Both the position numbers and the translations under genes were made by a program. 64,000 nucleotides of DNA from Symsagittifera roscoffensis. Taxonomy: Eukaryota; Xenacoelomorpha; Acoela; Convolutidae. How positions within the stretch are numbered: the stretch's first letter is position 1; each line of letters starts with the position of its first letter. The stretch is taken from NCBI RefSeq assembly GCF_963678635.1, contig NC_087065.1, positions 42,905,430 to 42,969,429 on the forward strand. Reading direction: 5' to 3'. Below are positions 34,400 to 45,293 of the stretch, one piece after another. A model generated the notes under the pieces. That model saw only the letters and a list, made by a program, of their open reading frames with translations. It ran no database searches and had not been told where the DNA came from.

Positions 34400-35206
34400 A
34401 TGTTAAATTTCTTAAGTAAATATGTTTATAAAATGCAATTATACTTAAGACCCTTCTATAATATCGTCAGACAACAAAATAACTTTGAATGGACCACTGA
34501 ACATCAAACACGGTTTGAAGAAATTAAAAAACTTTTAACTGAACAAATTTCAAATACAATTCCAGACCCAAATCAACCATTCTATGCAATGTGCGATGCT
34601 TCAAATTTTGGCATCGGCGCAGCATTGCTACAATCATATAGTGGTACAAATAAAATGAACCTTATATCAGCAAGTTCACGATTATTCACTCAAACAGAGC
34701 TACGACTCTCAACTCTAATGAGAGAATGTACAGCTATAATTTATACACTTACAGAATATGAATTTCTGATACTTGGATCAAAACACCCAACAGTTCTGTT
34801 CACAGATCATAAACCAATTATTTTTCTCTTTACACAAAAGTCAAATTCAAAGCATACAGTTTATAGATTTCAACTAATTCTAATGAAATTTCCAAACTTA
34901 CATATAGTTTGGACAGCAGGAAAAAATTTTGCGTTACCAGATACATTAAGTCGAAATACGCCACCTGAATTACTCACACGAAAAACTACAGTTGAAATAC
35001 AAAAAAATTTTAAATTTTATCTCGCGAAAGATGAAACATCACCCCGACTAGAATGCAAATATGCAGTAAAAACTGACATTGATCAATCACAGATAAATAG
35101 CCTACAACATTTTCCACTTTACTTAGATTGCCAAAATAATCACTACGAAGTTGACTTACTAGGAACATCAACTTTCAAACCAATTCCATACTCACAATGG
35201 ATATAA
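34400..35206 (+). pseudogene. pol: pol: RT thumb and RNase H
   Basis: Same frame as the end of RT, separated by TAG at 34358. It begins with the Gypsy thumb (FLGMLNFLSKYV, just upstream, and YLRPFYNIVR) and continues to RNase H: YAMCDASNFGIGAALLQ, RECTAIIYTL and VLFTDHKPI carry the D-E-D residues. IVWTAGKNFALPDTLSR is the usual end box. RNase H removes the RNA strand during cDNA synthesis. Confidence 0.85.
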
Positions 35207-35395
35207 AATAACACTCAACAAAAAAGAATAAAACACCACTCGCATAAAAAAGACTTTTTCCATTAATTGAAAAAGAAAACTTAACTGATAAAGTAAATTT
35301 ATAAGGACCACAAACAAATGACTCAAAATAGACAATAAATCAAGTTTTTGACCTCCATGACCCACTTGATACAATTCCCCTATCAAAACTAGAAA

Positions 35396-36831
35396 TTGAA
35401 AAAATTGTTCTCCCCCCTAACAGATAAAATTACACTTGAACTCTTAAAACAATATCAAAATCTCGACCCAGTAATTTTACAATTAAAAACATGGCATAAA
35501 TACAAAACTAAGCCCGTAAAAGCAGATACCACAATTTTAGGAAATAAAACACTCCTCCGATATTTCCGAAAATTTAATAACACAGCAATTAATGAAAATT
35601 GAGATCTTTTAGAATATCAATTAAATGATTCTCAAGTTCCCTGTCTTCCTTTAAGTATGATATTAATAGCTTTCAACATCTCACATACACAAAATATAAA
35701 GGACACTCCGGATCAGAGAAAACATACTCAAACTTTACACAAAATTTTTATTTCCCAAATGCACCAATTTGGATAAAAGTATTATGCAATGATTGTATAG
35801 TATGTCAGTTAAACAAACCTTACCCAAATCAAAAACAAATAGCACAAAAACAAGATTTTTAAGGACAAAGTTTATATTTTAACCATCGCATTTCATTTGA
35901 TACAAAAGGACCAATTTCACCATCCTCCGAAGGAAACTCCTACATTATGGTAATTGTTGACGCATTTACCCATTATGTAGCATTCAATCCAGTACCACAT
36001 TGTAACGCTTATTATACCTACACGACGCTTCATGAACATTGGATAGCTAAATTCGGATTACCCGAAATCTTAGTTACAGACAACGGTACAGAATTCATAA
36101 ATAATGAAATCATCACACTATGCCACTTATATAACATCAAACATAAACCACGTACATATCATGCACCTTGTACCAACGGTTTAGTCGAAGGTATGAACAG
36201 TTCACTACAAGAATATCTCAGATGTATCATAAATGGAAATGATACAAAATACACAGAATGGTCAACAGATGTAAATTATTTCCCTTAGCATATAATTCAC
36301 AAGTCACGACAACTCTAGGAATGTCACCATACGAAATGGTTTTTAATCAAAAGCCACGTAAACCAATTATGTTTACAGCAAATTCCCATAAAAATGCACA
36401 AGTTTATTGCCAACCAAACAAAGATTCAATTTGTTATAACCTACCTTTACACACACATGATCAAGATCATTTTCATCACCCACAAATTCCTAAATTAGCC
36501 TCCGGCACACACCGAATGGATTTTAAATAGAGATAAAAAACACAATGAATTTTACCAAAAAGTAACAAAAAAATTGTTACAAAGGCAAAATATTAACGAC
36601 CAAATTAGTTCACGCTTTACACCAGCCACAGATTTAAAAATTGGAACATTTGTCTTAATACCTAACTTTAATACACAAAAAGGAATTTCTAAAAAATTAC
36701 AAACCCTTCAAAAAGGACCATACCAAATAATTGCCAAACCCACTGACGTAACGTATAAACTCACAGACTCGAATCAAAAGGAAATTGTTCAACATCGTAA
36801 CAATCTATTGCCCTACTACCCAAAAAAGTAA
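35396..36831 (+). pseudogene. pol: pol: integrase (HHCC, DD35E, C-terminal domain)
   Basis: At least three frames. The zinc-binding part lies at ~35700-35820, with GHSGSEKTY and CNDCIVCQ (HHCC). The core has FDTKGPI (D at 35899), LVTDNGTEF (D at 36079) and LVEGMN (E at 36187), giving D-59-D-35-E spacing. Stops include TGA ~35600 and TAG ~36286. The C-terminal part 36574-36831 has LQKGPYQIIAKPTD and HRNNLLPYYP, the GPY/F-type box. Integrase inserts the cDNA and, with 4-bp staggered joining, makes the AATT duplication. Confidence 0.85.
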
Positions 36832-37174
36832 GCGCTACGCGAATTAACTCAATTATATTCTTTCACAGGTTTAAAAGTTATTCAAAATCATTCACATACA
36901 AAAAAAGAAATAGATGAACAACAGAACGTTCATCATGAAAAACAAAATCAAAAACAAACCACAACTCAAAACAATACAAAAACGCCAGACCCAAAAATAC
37001 CTCAAAAAGAAAAAAAAAAGGAAAATGATAGAAAAATTTCTACCACAAGAAAAAGTAGAAAAATCAGAACATAGAGAATTATCACGACTTAGTAAGCAAC
37101 CACGTAAGAACTACAAAACATTCATCCCGCAATCTAAAATGTTAAAGAAAGTTGAATTTCAAAAACAATTTTAA
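36832..37174 (+). pseudogene. pol: pol: basic C-terminal tail
   Basis: Lys/Gln/Thr-rich frames follow the integrase. The best reading uses two frames, ending as in 36914-37174 with LSRLSKQPRKNYKTF. Basic tails of this kind end many Gypsy Pol proteins. The all-Lys stretch in the middle of the 36914 frame is partly a frame artefact. Confidence 0.45.
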
Positions 37175-37704
37175 TTTTAAAATTAGTATTCTTTGCACCT
37201 CTTGATCTTTTTGAATTTTCATTTTTCAAAATAACATGCTGACAAACACGCAACAATTCTAGTTCAGATTCAGCAATAGGATTCACTTAAATCCGTCACC
37301 TTCTATATCTCTAACTCCAGGTCAAAAATAAGCAACCCGCTAAAACTTGACAACTAAAATAAAAAACAACCATAATATCACAAACCTCCCCTATCTAATA
37401 ACGCAAAGATCAACAATATTTTCCCAACTCAGACCTCAAAAACCTCCAACCAAAAATGGCGAATTAGCCTAAAATAAAAAGGGACCATAATCATTTGGTC
37501 TAAAGTACAAACATTTCAAAAATACCCCAGATCACCCGATAAATAAAAAGAAAACAAAGAAGACTTCCCAAACACCATAAAATTAGCCCCCAACAACTTT
37601 TCACAAAACTCAACCCACTTGTCAAAAAACCAATAAATAACTCGACCACACTTGAATCTCGCCTCAAACAACAAAAAATATTCGACAAAGAAATCATTTC
37701 TTAA
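37175..37704 (+). other. Non-coding stretch between pol and the accessory block
   Basis: No supported ORF on the + strand. It may hold a splice acceptor for downstream genes. I see no domain-bearing frame on the - strand. Confidence 0.45.
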
Positions 37705-37944
37705 ATGCTCTTCTCTCGATCAGTCAATATTTTTAAAAATACAATTTTAAACATTTTAATAAATTTTTTCATACTACTTAAATTTTTATTTATGTTTCTA
37801 TTTGATACTTTTGAAGCTGTTATAATCATTTTAATAATTTTTTGCAACATTTTTTTAATTTTCTACTCCCTATTTGAAATATATCTCCAACTTTCCCAAA
37901 TCATTGATCATATCCACAGGTACGATAATCCAAAGTTTATTTAA
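37705..37944 (+). CDS. Small hydrophobic protein (79 residues) of the retroelement
   Basis: ATG 37705 to TAA 37942, intact. Almost the whole sequence is Phe/Leu/Ile-rich with two likely membrane segments (ILINFFILLKFLFMFLF and AVIIILIIFCNIFLIF). No family is recognised. Size and composition recall viroporin-like proteins, but that is only an analogy. The TAA is followed at once by ATG of the next frame (TAAATG), in the same reading frame, so either re-initiation or a single interrupted gene is possible. Confidence 0.55.
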   Translation: MLFSRSVNIFKNTILNILINFFILLKFLFMFLFDTFEAVIIILIIFCNIFLIFYSLFEIYLQLSQIIDHIHRYDNPKFI

Positions 37945-39274
37945 ATGATACGAACAGTTTTTAGTAGAACAGATATTTTTTTACTATTTGTAATTTTCAT
38001 AACCTTTTTATCATCCCTAATATTGACAATGTGCAAATGTATAAAAAAGGCAATAATCACATTCGCCTTAGCAACAATTCTTTTGATTCTTTTGATTGAA
38101 GAATACTACAATAAACATAAATTTTTCCACTAGAAAAAATCAATCAGAATACTTTCAAAAATTGCTAACCAACAATCGCAAAATCAATCTTCACCGACAT
38201 CATTCCAAGAAAACCCGACAATACCTACAATTACCCAAAACCCCCAAACATCCACACGAATTTCTTTCCAAGATAATCCAAACACGTTTGAAGAACGACA
38301 GGCTCGCTTATCCGAACCATTAGAACCAGTTCAGCGACAGGCACCCCTAAGTGAACCAACATATAACTTGTACCCAACATTACCACAAGAATTAATTAGA
38401 ACAAGAAACATTAGTCAAAACCAAAATACAGTCGAAATAAATAGACAAATTATACATCCACGACGAAACAGAAGTTTTCAAACCCCTAGAGTTTATTTTG
38501 ATATACCCCAATCACCAACACCAACTACTTCAGAAAACCCAAATAGTACATTACCAAAAACTCCCCTACTCCTTTCACAACGTAGCACCTCAAGTATACC
38601 CTCAGATTACTTAGGTTCAACGCCAACATCTGAAAAAATACGTGAAAATCCCTTTAACCCCCCAATCCCACAGCACGACTACCATATTGGACAACGCACT
38701 CATATACACAAGGTGAACCAAATTAGTAAACGACCCAATAGACATTTCTACGGATACAACAACATCATCATCACTACCAGAAACATTATCACTACCGTCA
38801 ACACCATCATTAAGCCAGATTTCACCGACGCTTTTCCCTTTAAATTTTCCAAATAACCTCGACGCTAGATATCGAGAACAATCATCAACAAATATCTCTT
38901 TACAATTAGATTGGAATACATTCGTAGCACCCCCACCATTATTTGGACAACATCAAGATAGTAACCGATTCCACAGTTGGGCACTCAATAGACTACAATA
39001 TAGACAAGATATCCACGAAGATATTCGTGAACACAATATTCAAATACTCCAACAAAATAGTCTCCAAATGAAATTCGAAATCACGATCAAACTTAACAAT
39101 ATTGTTCAACATCCCTACCCATTAAATCCACCAAATATAACAGCTCAATCGCTACCACCACCATTTATAACACCTGAAGTAACATATAAATACGATAGAT
39201 ATACCAAAAACACAATTGGTTACATCACATTTTATTACCAATACTCAGGATTATCATACACATGTATATTGTAA
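37945..39274 (+). pseudogene. Second membrane ORF fused to a Pro/Ser/Thr-rich region, broken
   Basis: ATG 37945 opens a 62-codon frame with two membrane segments (FLLFVIFITFLSSLILTM and IITFALATILLILLI), ending in TAG at 38131. The same frame continues, coding-like, to about 38700 (rich in P, S, T, N, Q). It then shifts by one base and, past a TGA near 38713, runs to TAA at 39272. I read this as one gene with TAG, frameshift and TGA breaks, but 37945-38133 could be a separate small protein. The end overlaps the env-like start by 13 nt. No known family. Confidence 0.5.
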
Positions 39275-41994
39275 AAATATTAACATTTCAACACATCTTT
39301 TTTCTAATATTTTCCGACCAGAACACAAATCATTCTCCTCGCACAGGACCCCAGGATTTATTAGTAACACACCACGATTGTGAAGAAAACGAACAAAAAA
39401 CACTACACAAATATGCAATAAATCAAGTATCACAATGCGAAACAGAACCACAAGCTATAGAAACTACAAATGTAATAGCAACACTGTATTCAAAAGTCCG
39501 AGCAACAACAGTCACAGGTTATAAATTTACAGCAACATTTTCCGAAAAGAAAGTACACTGTTCACAAGTTTCCAATGGAAATAAAAACCGACTAGATCAC
39601 GAATCATTCTATCAAAGTAATAAAGAACAACTTTTACATCTAAACCCCGGTGATTGTAAAAACGAACTACTCAGACTAAACATCACAAGAAATAAAAACA
39701 CAGACAGAAAAATAGTAAATTTTCAAGTATTTAACGATTCTGTACATCAAGCAGAACTTGAACGATATCAAGGACATATAAAACTAGACGAAAAAAACCC
39801 ATACAACGGCGCGCACGGAAGATTAACTTATGACATACACGATAAACACTGGATACCACACATTGGAATAAATAAACCCTCAAACTGCAAAGCAGACACA
39901 AAAAATAAAGGATATCAAGAAATAATGTTTTTCGATTGGAAAATACAACTCGAAAAAGTACAACTCACACGAGATTTATCAGATAACACAATGATCTATC
40001 AAGGAGTTAGATTACCTTGCAAAAATGATCAAGGTTATTGTGACCCTACAACAAGAACACAAGCAACAATTGTTTGGTTTCCCGAAGATACATGCACAAC
40101 ATTTCAAGTAGCAAAAATACACGCTCGAATGACAAAATTTCATGAAAAATAATTCATAGAATCAATTTCATACGAACAAGTAAATCCATCCCGAAAACAA
40201 AAAAATGATTTTAGAAATATTCATGATATAGAAAATAAATTAACACGTTTCCAAATATATCAAGAAACAGAAATTGCATGCAAATACAGAAACCCACTTT
40301 ATAAAACACAATATTCTGAAATACTTGTCGAATACGATAAACGTTTCGACATGACCACTGGAAAAATAAAATTTGATTCTTATGCTACAAGTCATCCTCT
40401 AAATGAAGGAACATCATACATACCAGTTAACTTTCAAAAAAGCACAGGTCAACTTGGTGGAAAATTAAAACCCCATGACACTAGAAGTACACGTTTACAA
40501 GAACTAATACTAATGAATAACACCTACTTCGGTAATATCCATTATGATATTCACTTAGATATGAAGTTAGACTACACAATTGGTAGAATTTTTCAAGAAA
40601 TGTCACTCTCCGAATTAGAAACACTTCACCAATTATGCGAATTGGAAAGGACACAAATCCTACAATCACTCGCACTAGCAGTATTAAAAACACCCTACGC
40701 AGGATACTTATTGTCAGGAAATAGATCAAATTTTCTAGACTACGAAGGAAATTTTTTATGGTTTTGTACCTGTACCAAAAAAGTATCACCACTATATGTT
40801 TTTGAAGATAAACGTTGTTATAAAAGAGTCCCTATATTCTATAAAAATAAAGTACATTTTGTCGACACACTTTCAAGACGAACTTATTTTTGGGATAACG
40901 CAGTCCCATGTGGATCAGAAAATAGCCACAATGTAGTACAATTGAATCCTGATGAAGATAAATACTATCTCCTTACTCCATACCCTACGTTAATGCAGTC
41001 ACTCAAAAAAGTTTTACCCGAAAGCATCAGAGCTATTGCTCGTAATCCAAATATTGATTTACAATCAATTGGAATGTATTGTATATCAGTTATCCAACAT
41101 CACATTAGAACACAACAAGTTCAAGAATTATTAACACAAATGGACACTATACAAAGACAGTCAATTGACCAAAATTTAAGAAAACTTGCCGAAACCGCAG
41201 GATTTGCAGATATTTATACACAAGATTATAGCGGATATTTTAAAGACATTAAAGACTATATATATTTAAACGGTGAAAAATACAGACCACAAGATATTTC
41301 ACCTATAAATGTTTTCAGTTTTGTCACCCTAAAAAATGAAATTCTAGCTTTTTTAGGATGGCCCTATTACATCTTAGAAAAATTAACTATCTTATACGCA
41401 ATATTTAACTTTATAGGATTTCTTTTCTCACGTTTAAAAGGAATCTATAACACATGCGCTATACACACACAAGTAAACAGACAAGCAAACGTAGCACGCA
41501 TACTGTTTGCAGGATTTTTTGGAATTTTTTCATCATCATTAAACAAAATATTTCTAGACGCACAAGTAAAAGAATATATCACGAAAATATCCACAAGACA
41601 AAACACTTACGACGAAGAACATAATAATAAAGAAATAACACCTACCGCACCACAGTTGCCACCCCTACCACAAAACCATCCATTATCATTAGTCCCACAT
41701 AATTTTCGAAACCTAGCAATCACAAATAATCCAAATTCTAGACCAAATATACCACAATGTCCCATGCAACATATAATGACACATCATTTACAAAAGGATA
41801 ATACGTACAAACAAATTATAGAACAACCCCACACCACCAATTTTCAGTCTCAAAATAATCATTTTTTTTTTGCCCACGATGAGCCGACAACTTGGATCCT
41901 TACACCGCTCAAATTCCCACCCAGCCAGCCTACAAACTCAAATCCCAATAATCCCACTTTTTGCTTTCCCACCACCCGACTTTCCGATTATTAA
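39262..41994 (+). pseudogene. env: env-like membrane glycoprotein, one in-frame stop
   Basis: A frame of 910 codons from ATG 39262 to TAA 41992, broken once, by TAA at 40150. It begins with a hydrophobic signal-peptide-like stretch, has many spaced cysteines, N-glycosylation sites, and two hydrophobic segments near residues ~690-710 and ~740-760, followed by a polar tail. The cassette CYKRVPIFYKN...FVD..SRRTYFW (~residues 530-550) recalls class III-type glycoproteins of chuviruses and other mononegavirus relatives rather than baculovirus F-type errantivirus Env. Such proteins bind and fuse membranes; here the gene is interrupted. The assignment needs a structure or profile search. Confidence 0.6.
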
Positions 41995-43690
41995 TATATC
42001 ATCAAGCACGAATTCTGATACTAACTCAGATATTTCAGTTTTATACTCTACCTCACAACTTAATAACCCTAATATAGAGACCCCTGACGAATTTGCAGAC
42101 TCCGAACCATCTCCATCAAATAATATTCAGACCAACTCCTCAGTTTTTTCAAAATCCCCTTTTCAACCAATCCCATCAAATAATTCACTCCCATCCGTTT
42201 CCACTCTTTCTTATGCTTCGCAAGTGACCCCAACCTACTCTCCACTTCACTCCGACCGATCATATAATAATTCTCCAGATACCCCTCAAATTTCCCAGGA
42301 ACTCGATAATTTTATTACCTTACAACAACAGTTAATACACCCTAACACCCTCACAAGACATCAACTGTCATCCACAATAGAATCTTCAAACCCACCTACT
42401 TCTACACCCTCCTCAGCTTACACTGCATCATTAACACAAGCATCCACATCCATCGAAACACCTAGCAGCACTAACCGAGCTTATCGCACTTTTAAACAAA
42501 AATTCCCGAATCACCCATTCCCGACCAAACCCGGAACCGCCTGCGATTATATTAATCACCCGCAACACACAAACACGAAAAATTTTCTAGCAATCACCTT
42601 ACCCTCACATCCACAATACACATTAAACACACCTAACGCTACTAATGACACACGTAGTTTTTTAGATGAACATGTTTTAATGCCAACACTTCATTGGACA
42701 GCTTATTATTATTTTACTAACCCCCTTTGCCTACCACTAACTAATACTCATGACGACATAGAAAAGAACAAAGACATGTTATATAGACTCACTACAACAC
42801 TAACACCTAGACAATTTACTTACGTAGGATATAAAAAATTACTAAAAACATTCACTGCACCCCGACCTAACGAATTTACAATAGAATATTACGACCATAA
42901 TATCATCCGACCTAATCAAGACCAATTTTTAGATGAAGACCGCTTCGCTAACCCACAACTAATAGAAAAATTTTTCATCAAAACGTCATACGTATTCACA
43001 CTTAATATTTTTGATAGAAAGTATGACCACATCATTTCCGAAGCACTAGCTGATATTCAAGCTTACGAAAGTTTCCATGACAAATTTCAGTTATTTTCAC
43101 TAAACTTTCACTTTCTTGCACCACATGAACGCGATTTGCACTGTTCCCACGATATTATGTTACGCACTAAACAAACTCACACATATACATACTATCGTTT
43201 CATACAAAACCATTTTGATTTGCATACCCCATCAAGACAACCACACCATCGTTTTCAGTTTCTTAACTCGAAGTACACTTCACCTTTTTTTCTTAATTTC
43301 ACCTATTGCATCAAAGATACTAACCTCCACGGCATCCTCCCCAACTATGGCCCAGTAACACAAATGTATATACTTTGTCCCATCACGAAGACCTTCAATG
43401 CCGAAGAATCCAGACCCTTCCTTATCCCGCATGAATTTATCCAGCCTATTGAAATACCAATAATAAAATTTATTCACAATACTAAATATAATCATAAAAT
43501 ATATAACCTCATTCAAAACACACCTTACGAGTTTGCAGTAGGCACCGAAGAACTAAAAACCATTAAAAAACTTCAATTGCTTTGTTCACTGCTACAAACT
43601 AAAAACATCATACGCATACTAGCCAAATTACTAACAACATCAGATATGATACACGACATCTTCCCCCACGGCTTTTTCCCAGAAGATTAA
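41879..43690 (+). CDS. Intact 603-residue ORF of unknown function, last gene of the retroelement
   Basis: ATG at 41879 (frame open from 41822), TAA at 43688. It overlaps the env-like end by 116 nt in another frame. Residues ~1-190 are Ser/Thr/Pro/Asn-rich and look disordered. Residues ~195-603 look globular, with many aromatic and His residues (HVLMPTLHWTAYYYF, FQLFSLNFHFLAPHERDL, NYGPVTQMYILCP). No membrane segment and no motif I recognise. It is the only long frame of the element without a break. A run of ten T lies just before the ATG. The stop is followed after 3 nt by a consensus intron. It may be a regulatory or particle protein; I do not assign a role. Confidence 0.75.
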   Translation: MSRQLGSLHRSNSHPASLQTQIPIIPLFAFPPPDFPIINISSSTNSDTNSDISVLYSTSQLNNPNIETPDEFADSEPSPSNNIQTNSSVFSKSPFQPIPSNNSLPSVSTLSYASQVTPTYSPLHSDRSYNNSPDTPQISQELDNFITLQQQLIHPNTLTRHQLSSTIESSNPPTSTPSSAYTASLTQASTSIETPSSTNRAYRTFKQKFPNHPFPTKPGTACDYINHPQHTNTKNFLAITLPSHPQYTLNTPNATNDTRSFLDEHVLMPTLHWTAYYYFTNPLCLPLTNTHDDIEKNKDMLYRLTTTLTPRQFTYVGYKKLLKTFTAPRPNEFTIEYYDHNIIRPNQDQFLDEDRFANPQLIEKFFIKTSYVFTLNIFDRKYDHIISEALADIQAYESFHDKFQLFSLNFHFLAPHERDLHCSHDIMLRTKQTHTYTYYRFIQNHFDLHTPSRQPHHRFQFLNSKYTSPFFLNFTYCIKDTNLHGILPNYGPVTQMYILCPITKTFNAEESRPFLIPHEFIQPIEIPIIKFIHNTKYNHKIYNLIQNTPYEFAVGTEELKTIKKLQLLCSLLQTKNIIRILAKLLTTSDMIHDIFPHGFFPED

Positions 43691-43693
43691 CAG

Positions 43694-43777
43694 GTAAGTA
43701 TAAATTAAAATACTCTTCATTAATCAATTTAAATTAGTACTAACCATTTTCTATCAATGTTTCATTTATATTTCTAG
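43694..43777 (+). other. Predicted 84-bp intron just after the last ORF
   Basis: CAG|GTAAGTAT at the 5' end and TTTATATTTCTAG|TC at the 3' end, near-consensus on both sides. It lies 3 nt after the stop codon, so the exon junction would not be expected to trigger decay of the message. It could also be a donor or acceptor for other spliced forms. Confidence 0.5.
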
Positions 43778-45293
43778 TCTTCACATCACGATCATCTACA
43801 AAACAGAAAAGAAAAATAAAAATACAAACTTGTTAAATTCTCTTAAAATTCGTTAATTTCTTGCACTAAATAATGTAATAAAATTCATACCAAATGTAGT
43901 AATTTTATCTATAAATTATTTCCCCATGAAGCAGTAAACTTAATTACGATGAAAATTTATAATTTTAAAATTCCCCCAAAACGCAGTAAACTTCTAATTC
44001 TATGCAAATAATTAATAAAATGAGAAAACAGTACTAACTTTTTCAATATTTTCATTTCACTCGCACAAGAATTCTATCCAAACTCGCACAGCTCGCCCAC
44101 GAAGAATTGTTTAAATAATGATTTTAAGTTTCACGTTTTCACACTCAACAACTCTAACACACGATAACAAGTTTCAAACTTTCCTTTAACCCGGTTGGAA
44201 AGGAATTATATACTAAACCAAACTAACCAACGCAGCTTGCTAAACACCACAAATCACAAAATAACAGCATGGCTAAGAAAAGAAAACCAACGGTACCCAA
44301 ACCGGATTAACCCAGCTAAAAATTGGATAATTTATCCTTTTGAAGACTATTATAAAGTCTAAGAAAGAAATAATAAAACACAAAAAAAGTCGCAAGACAA
44401 ACTCATACCAACAACAATTTGATTTTTGAAAAAGGACACAACCAAAGTAACATAAGAAAGACCAACATAAGCCTAACGTAAAACGTTATCACATAACGAC
44501 CTCTCAAAGAAACAGCATGAAATCATACTCCCACTCCTGGCCTAACCCACCAGAGAGGACGTCCTGAGCGTGCTCTACAGCCGGCCTAACCCACCGCGCT
44601 ATATCCACGCTTTGTGACCACACTTCTATTTTTAATAAGAGGTACTCAAGGGTGAGTAACTCTTCAAAATAACCAAACTAAAACAAAACGTTTTTGTGAA
44701 AACGATTAACTAAAATCATGATTAAAAAATTGGATTAACATAATTTTATAAAATGTAAATCATACTTTGCAGTATATAGATCAATACACAACAACAAAGA
44801 CGAACATCCAAAGACTAGATGATCCCATCACACTCGAACAAAGGAATGGCTAAGCACAACCGATATGCCGTCCACAATCACAACTCAAAGGATTTAGAGT
44901 ACGACTTGACTTCGCAGAAAAGGACTTCATTGAACTAGACCAATGACCACCTCAATGTTCAACAATACGTACAGATCCGAGTTACGAGGCATCCCGTCCA
45001 CACAAGATCTCCACGCCATTCCCAGACGAGGTTGCACACAAAACAAGTTCTCTACATAATACAGAAAAACCCGTCATAGCAAATCATTTTGAAATCAGAT
45101 TGATTTCATTGGGGATCACAGTCGTTGTCAAAAAACGACGCAACGATTTTATGTCCCTAACTCCAGCGTCCTGGAACTTCTTCTCCAAGAGGAACCGGAC
45201 GAGAATATGATGTTCACCAAATACCAACGTTCATCATCCATCCTTCAAATTGCAGAAAGATAATTCTAAAAAACTCTGTAAAACCCGGATGGG
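43778..45293 (+). other. Retroelement 3' untranslated region
   Basis: 1.5 kb with no domain-bearing ORF. The base before the 3' LTR is ...CCCGGATGGG, so the polypurine tract is short or degenerate. The length is unusual and may hold RNA export or packaging signals. Confidence 0.45.

Noticed and set aside
45270-45293. Canonical polypurine tract before the 3' LTR
   Set aside because: The bases there (AAAACCCGGATGGG) contain three C and a T; only a short GG-rich end could serve.
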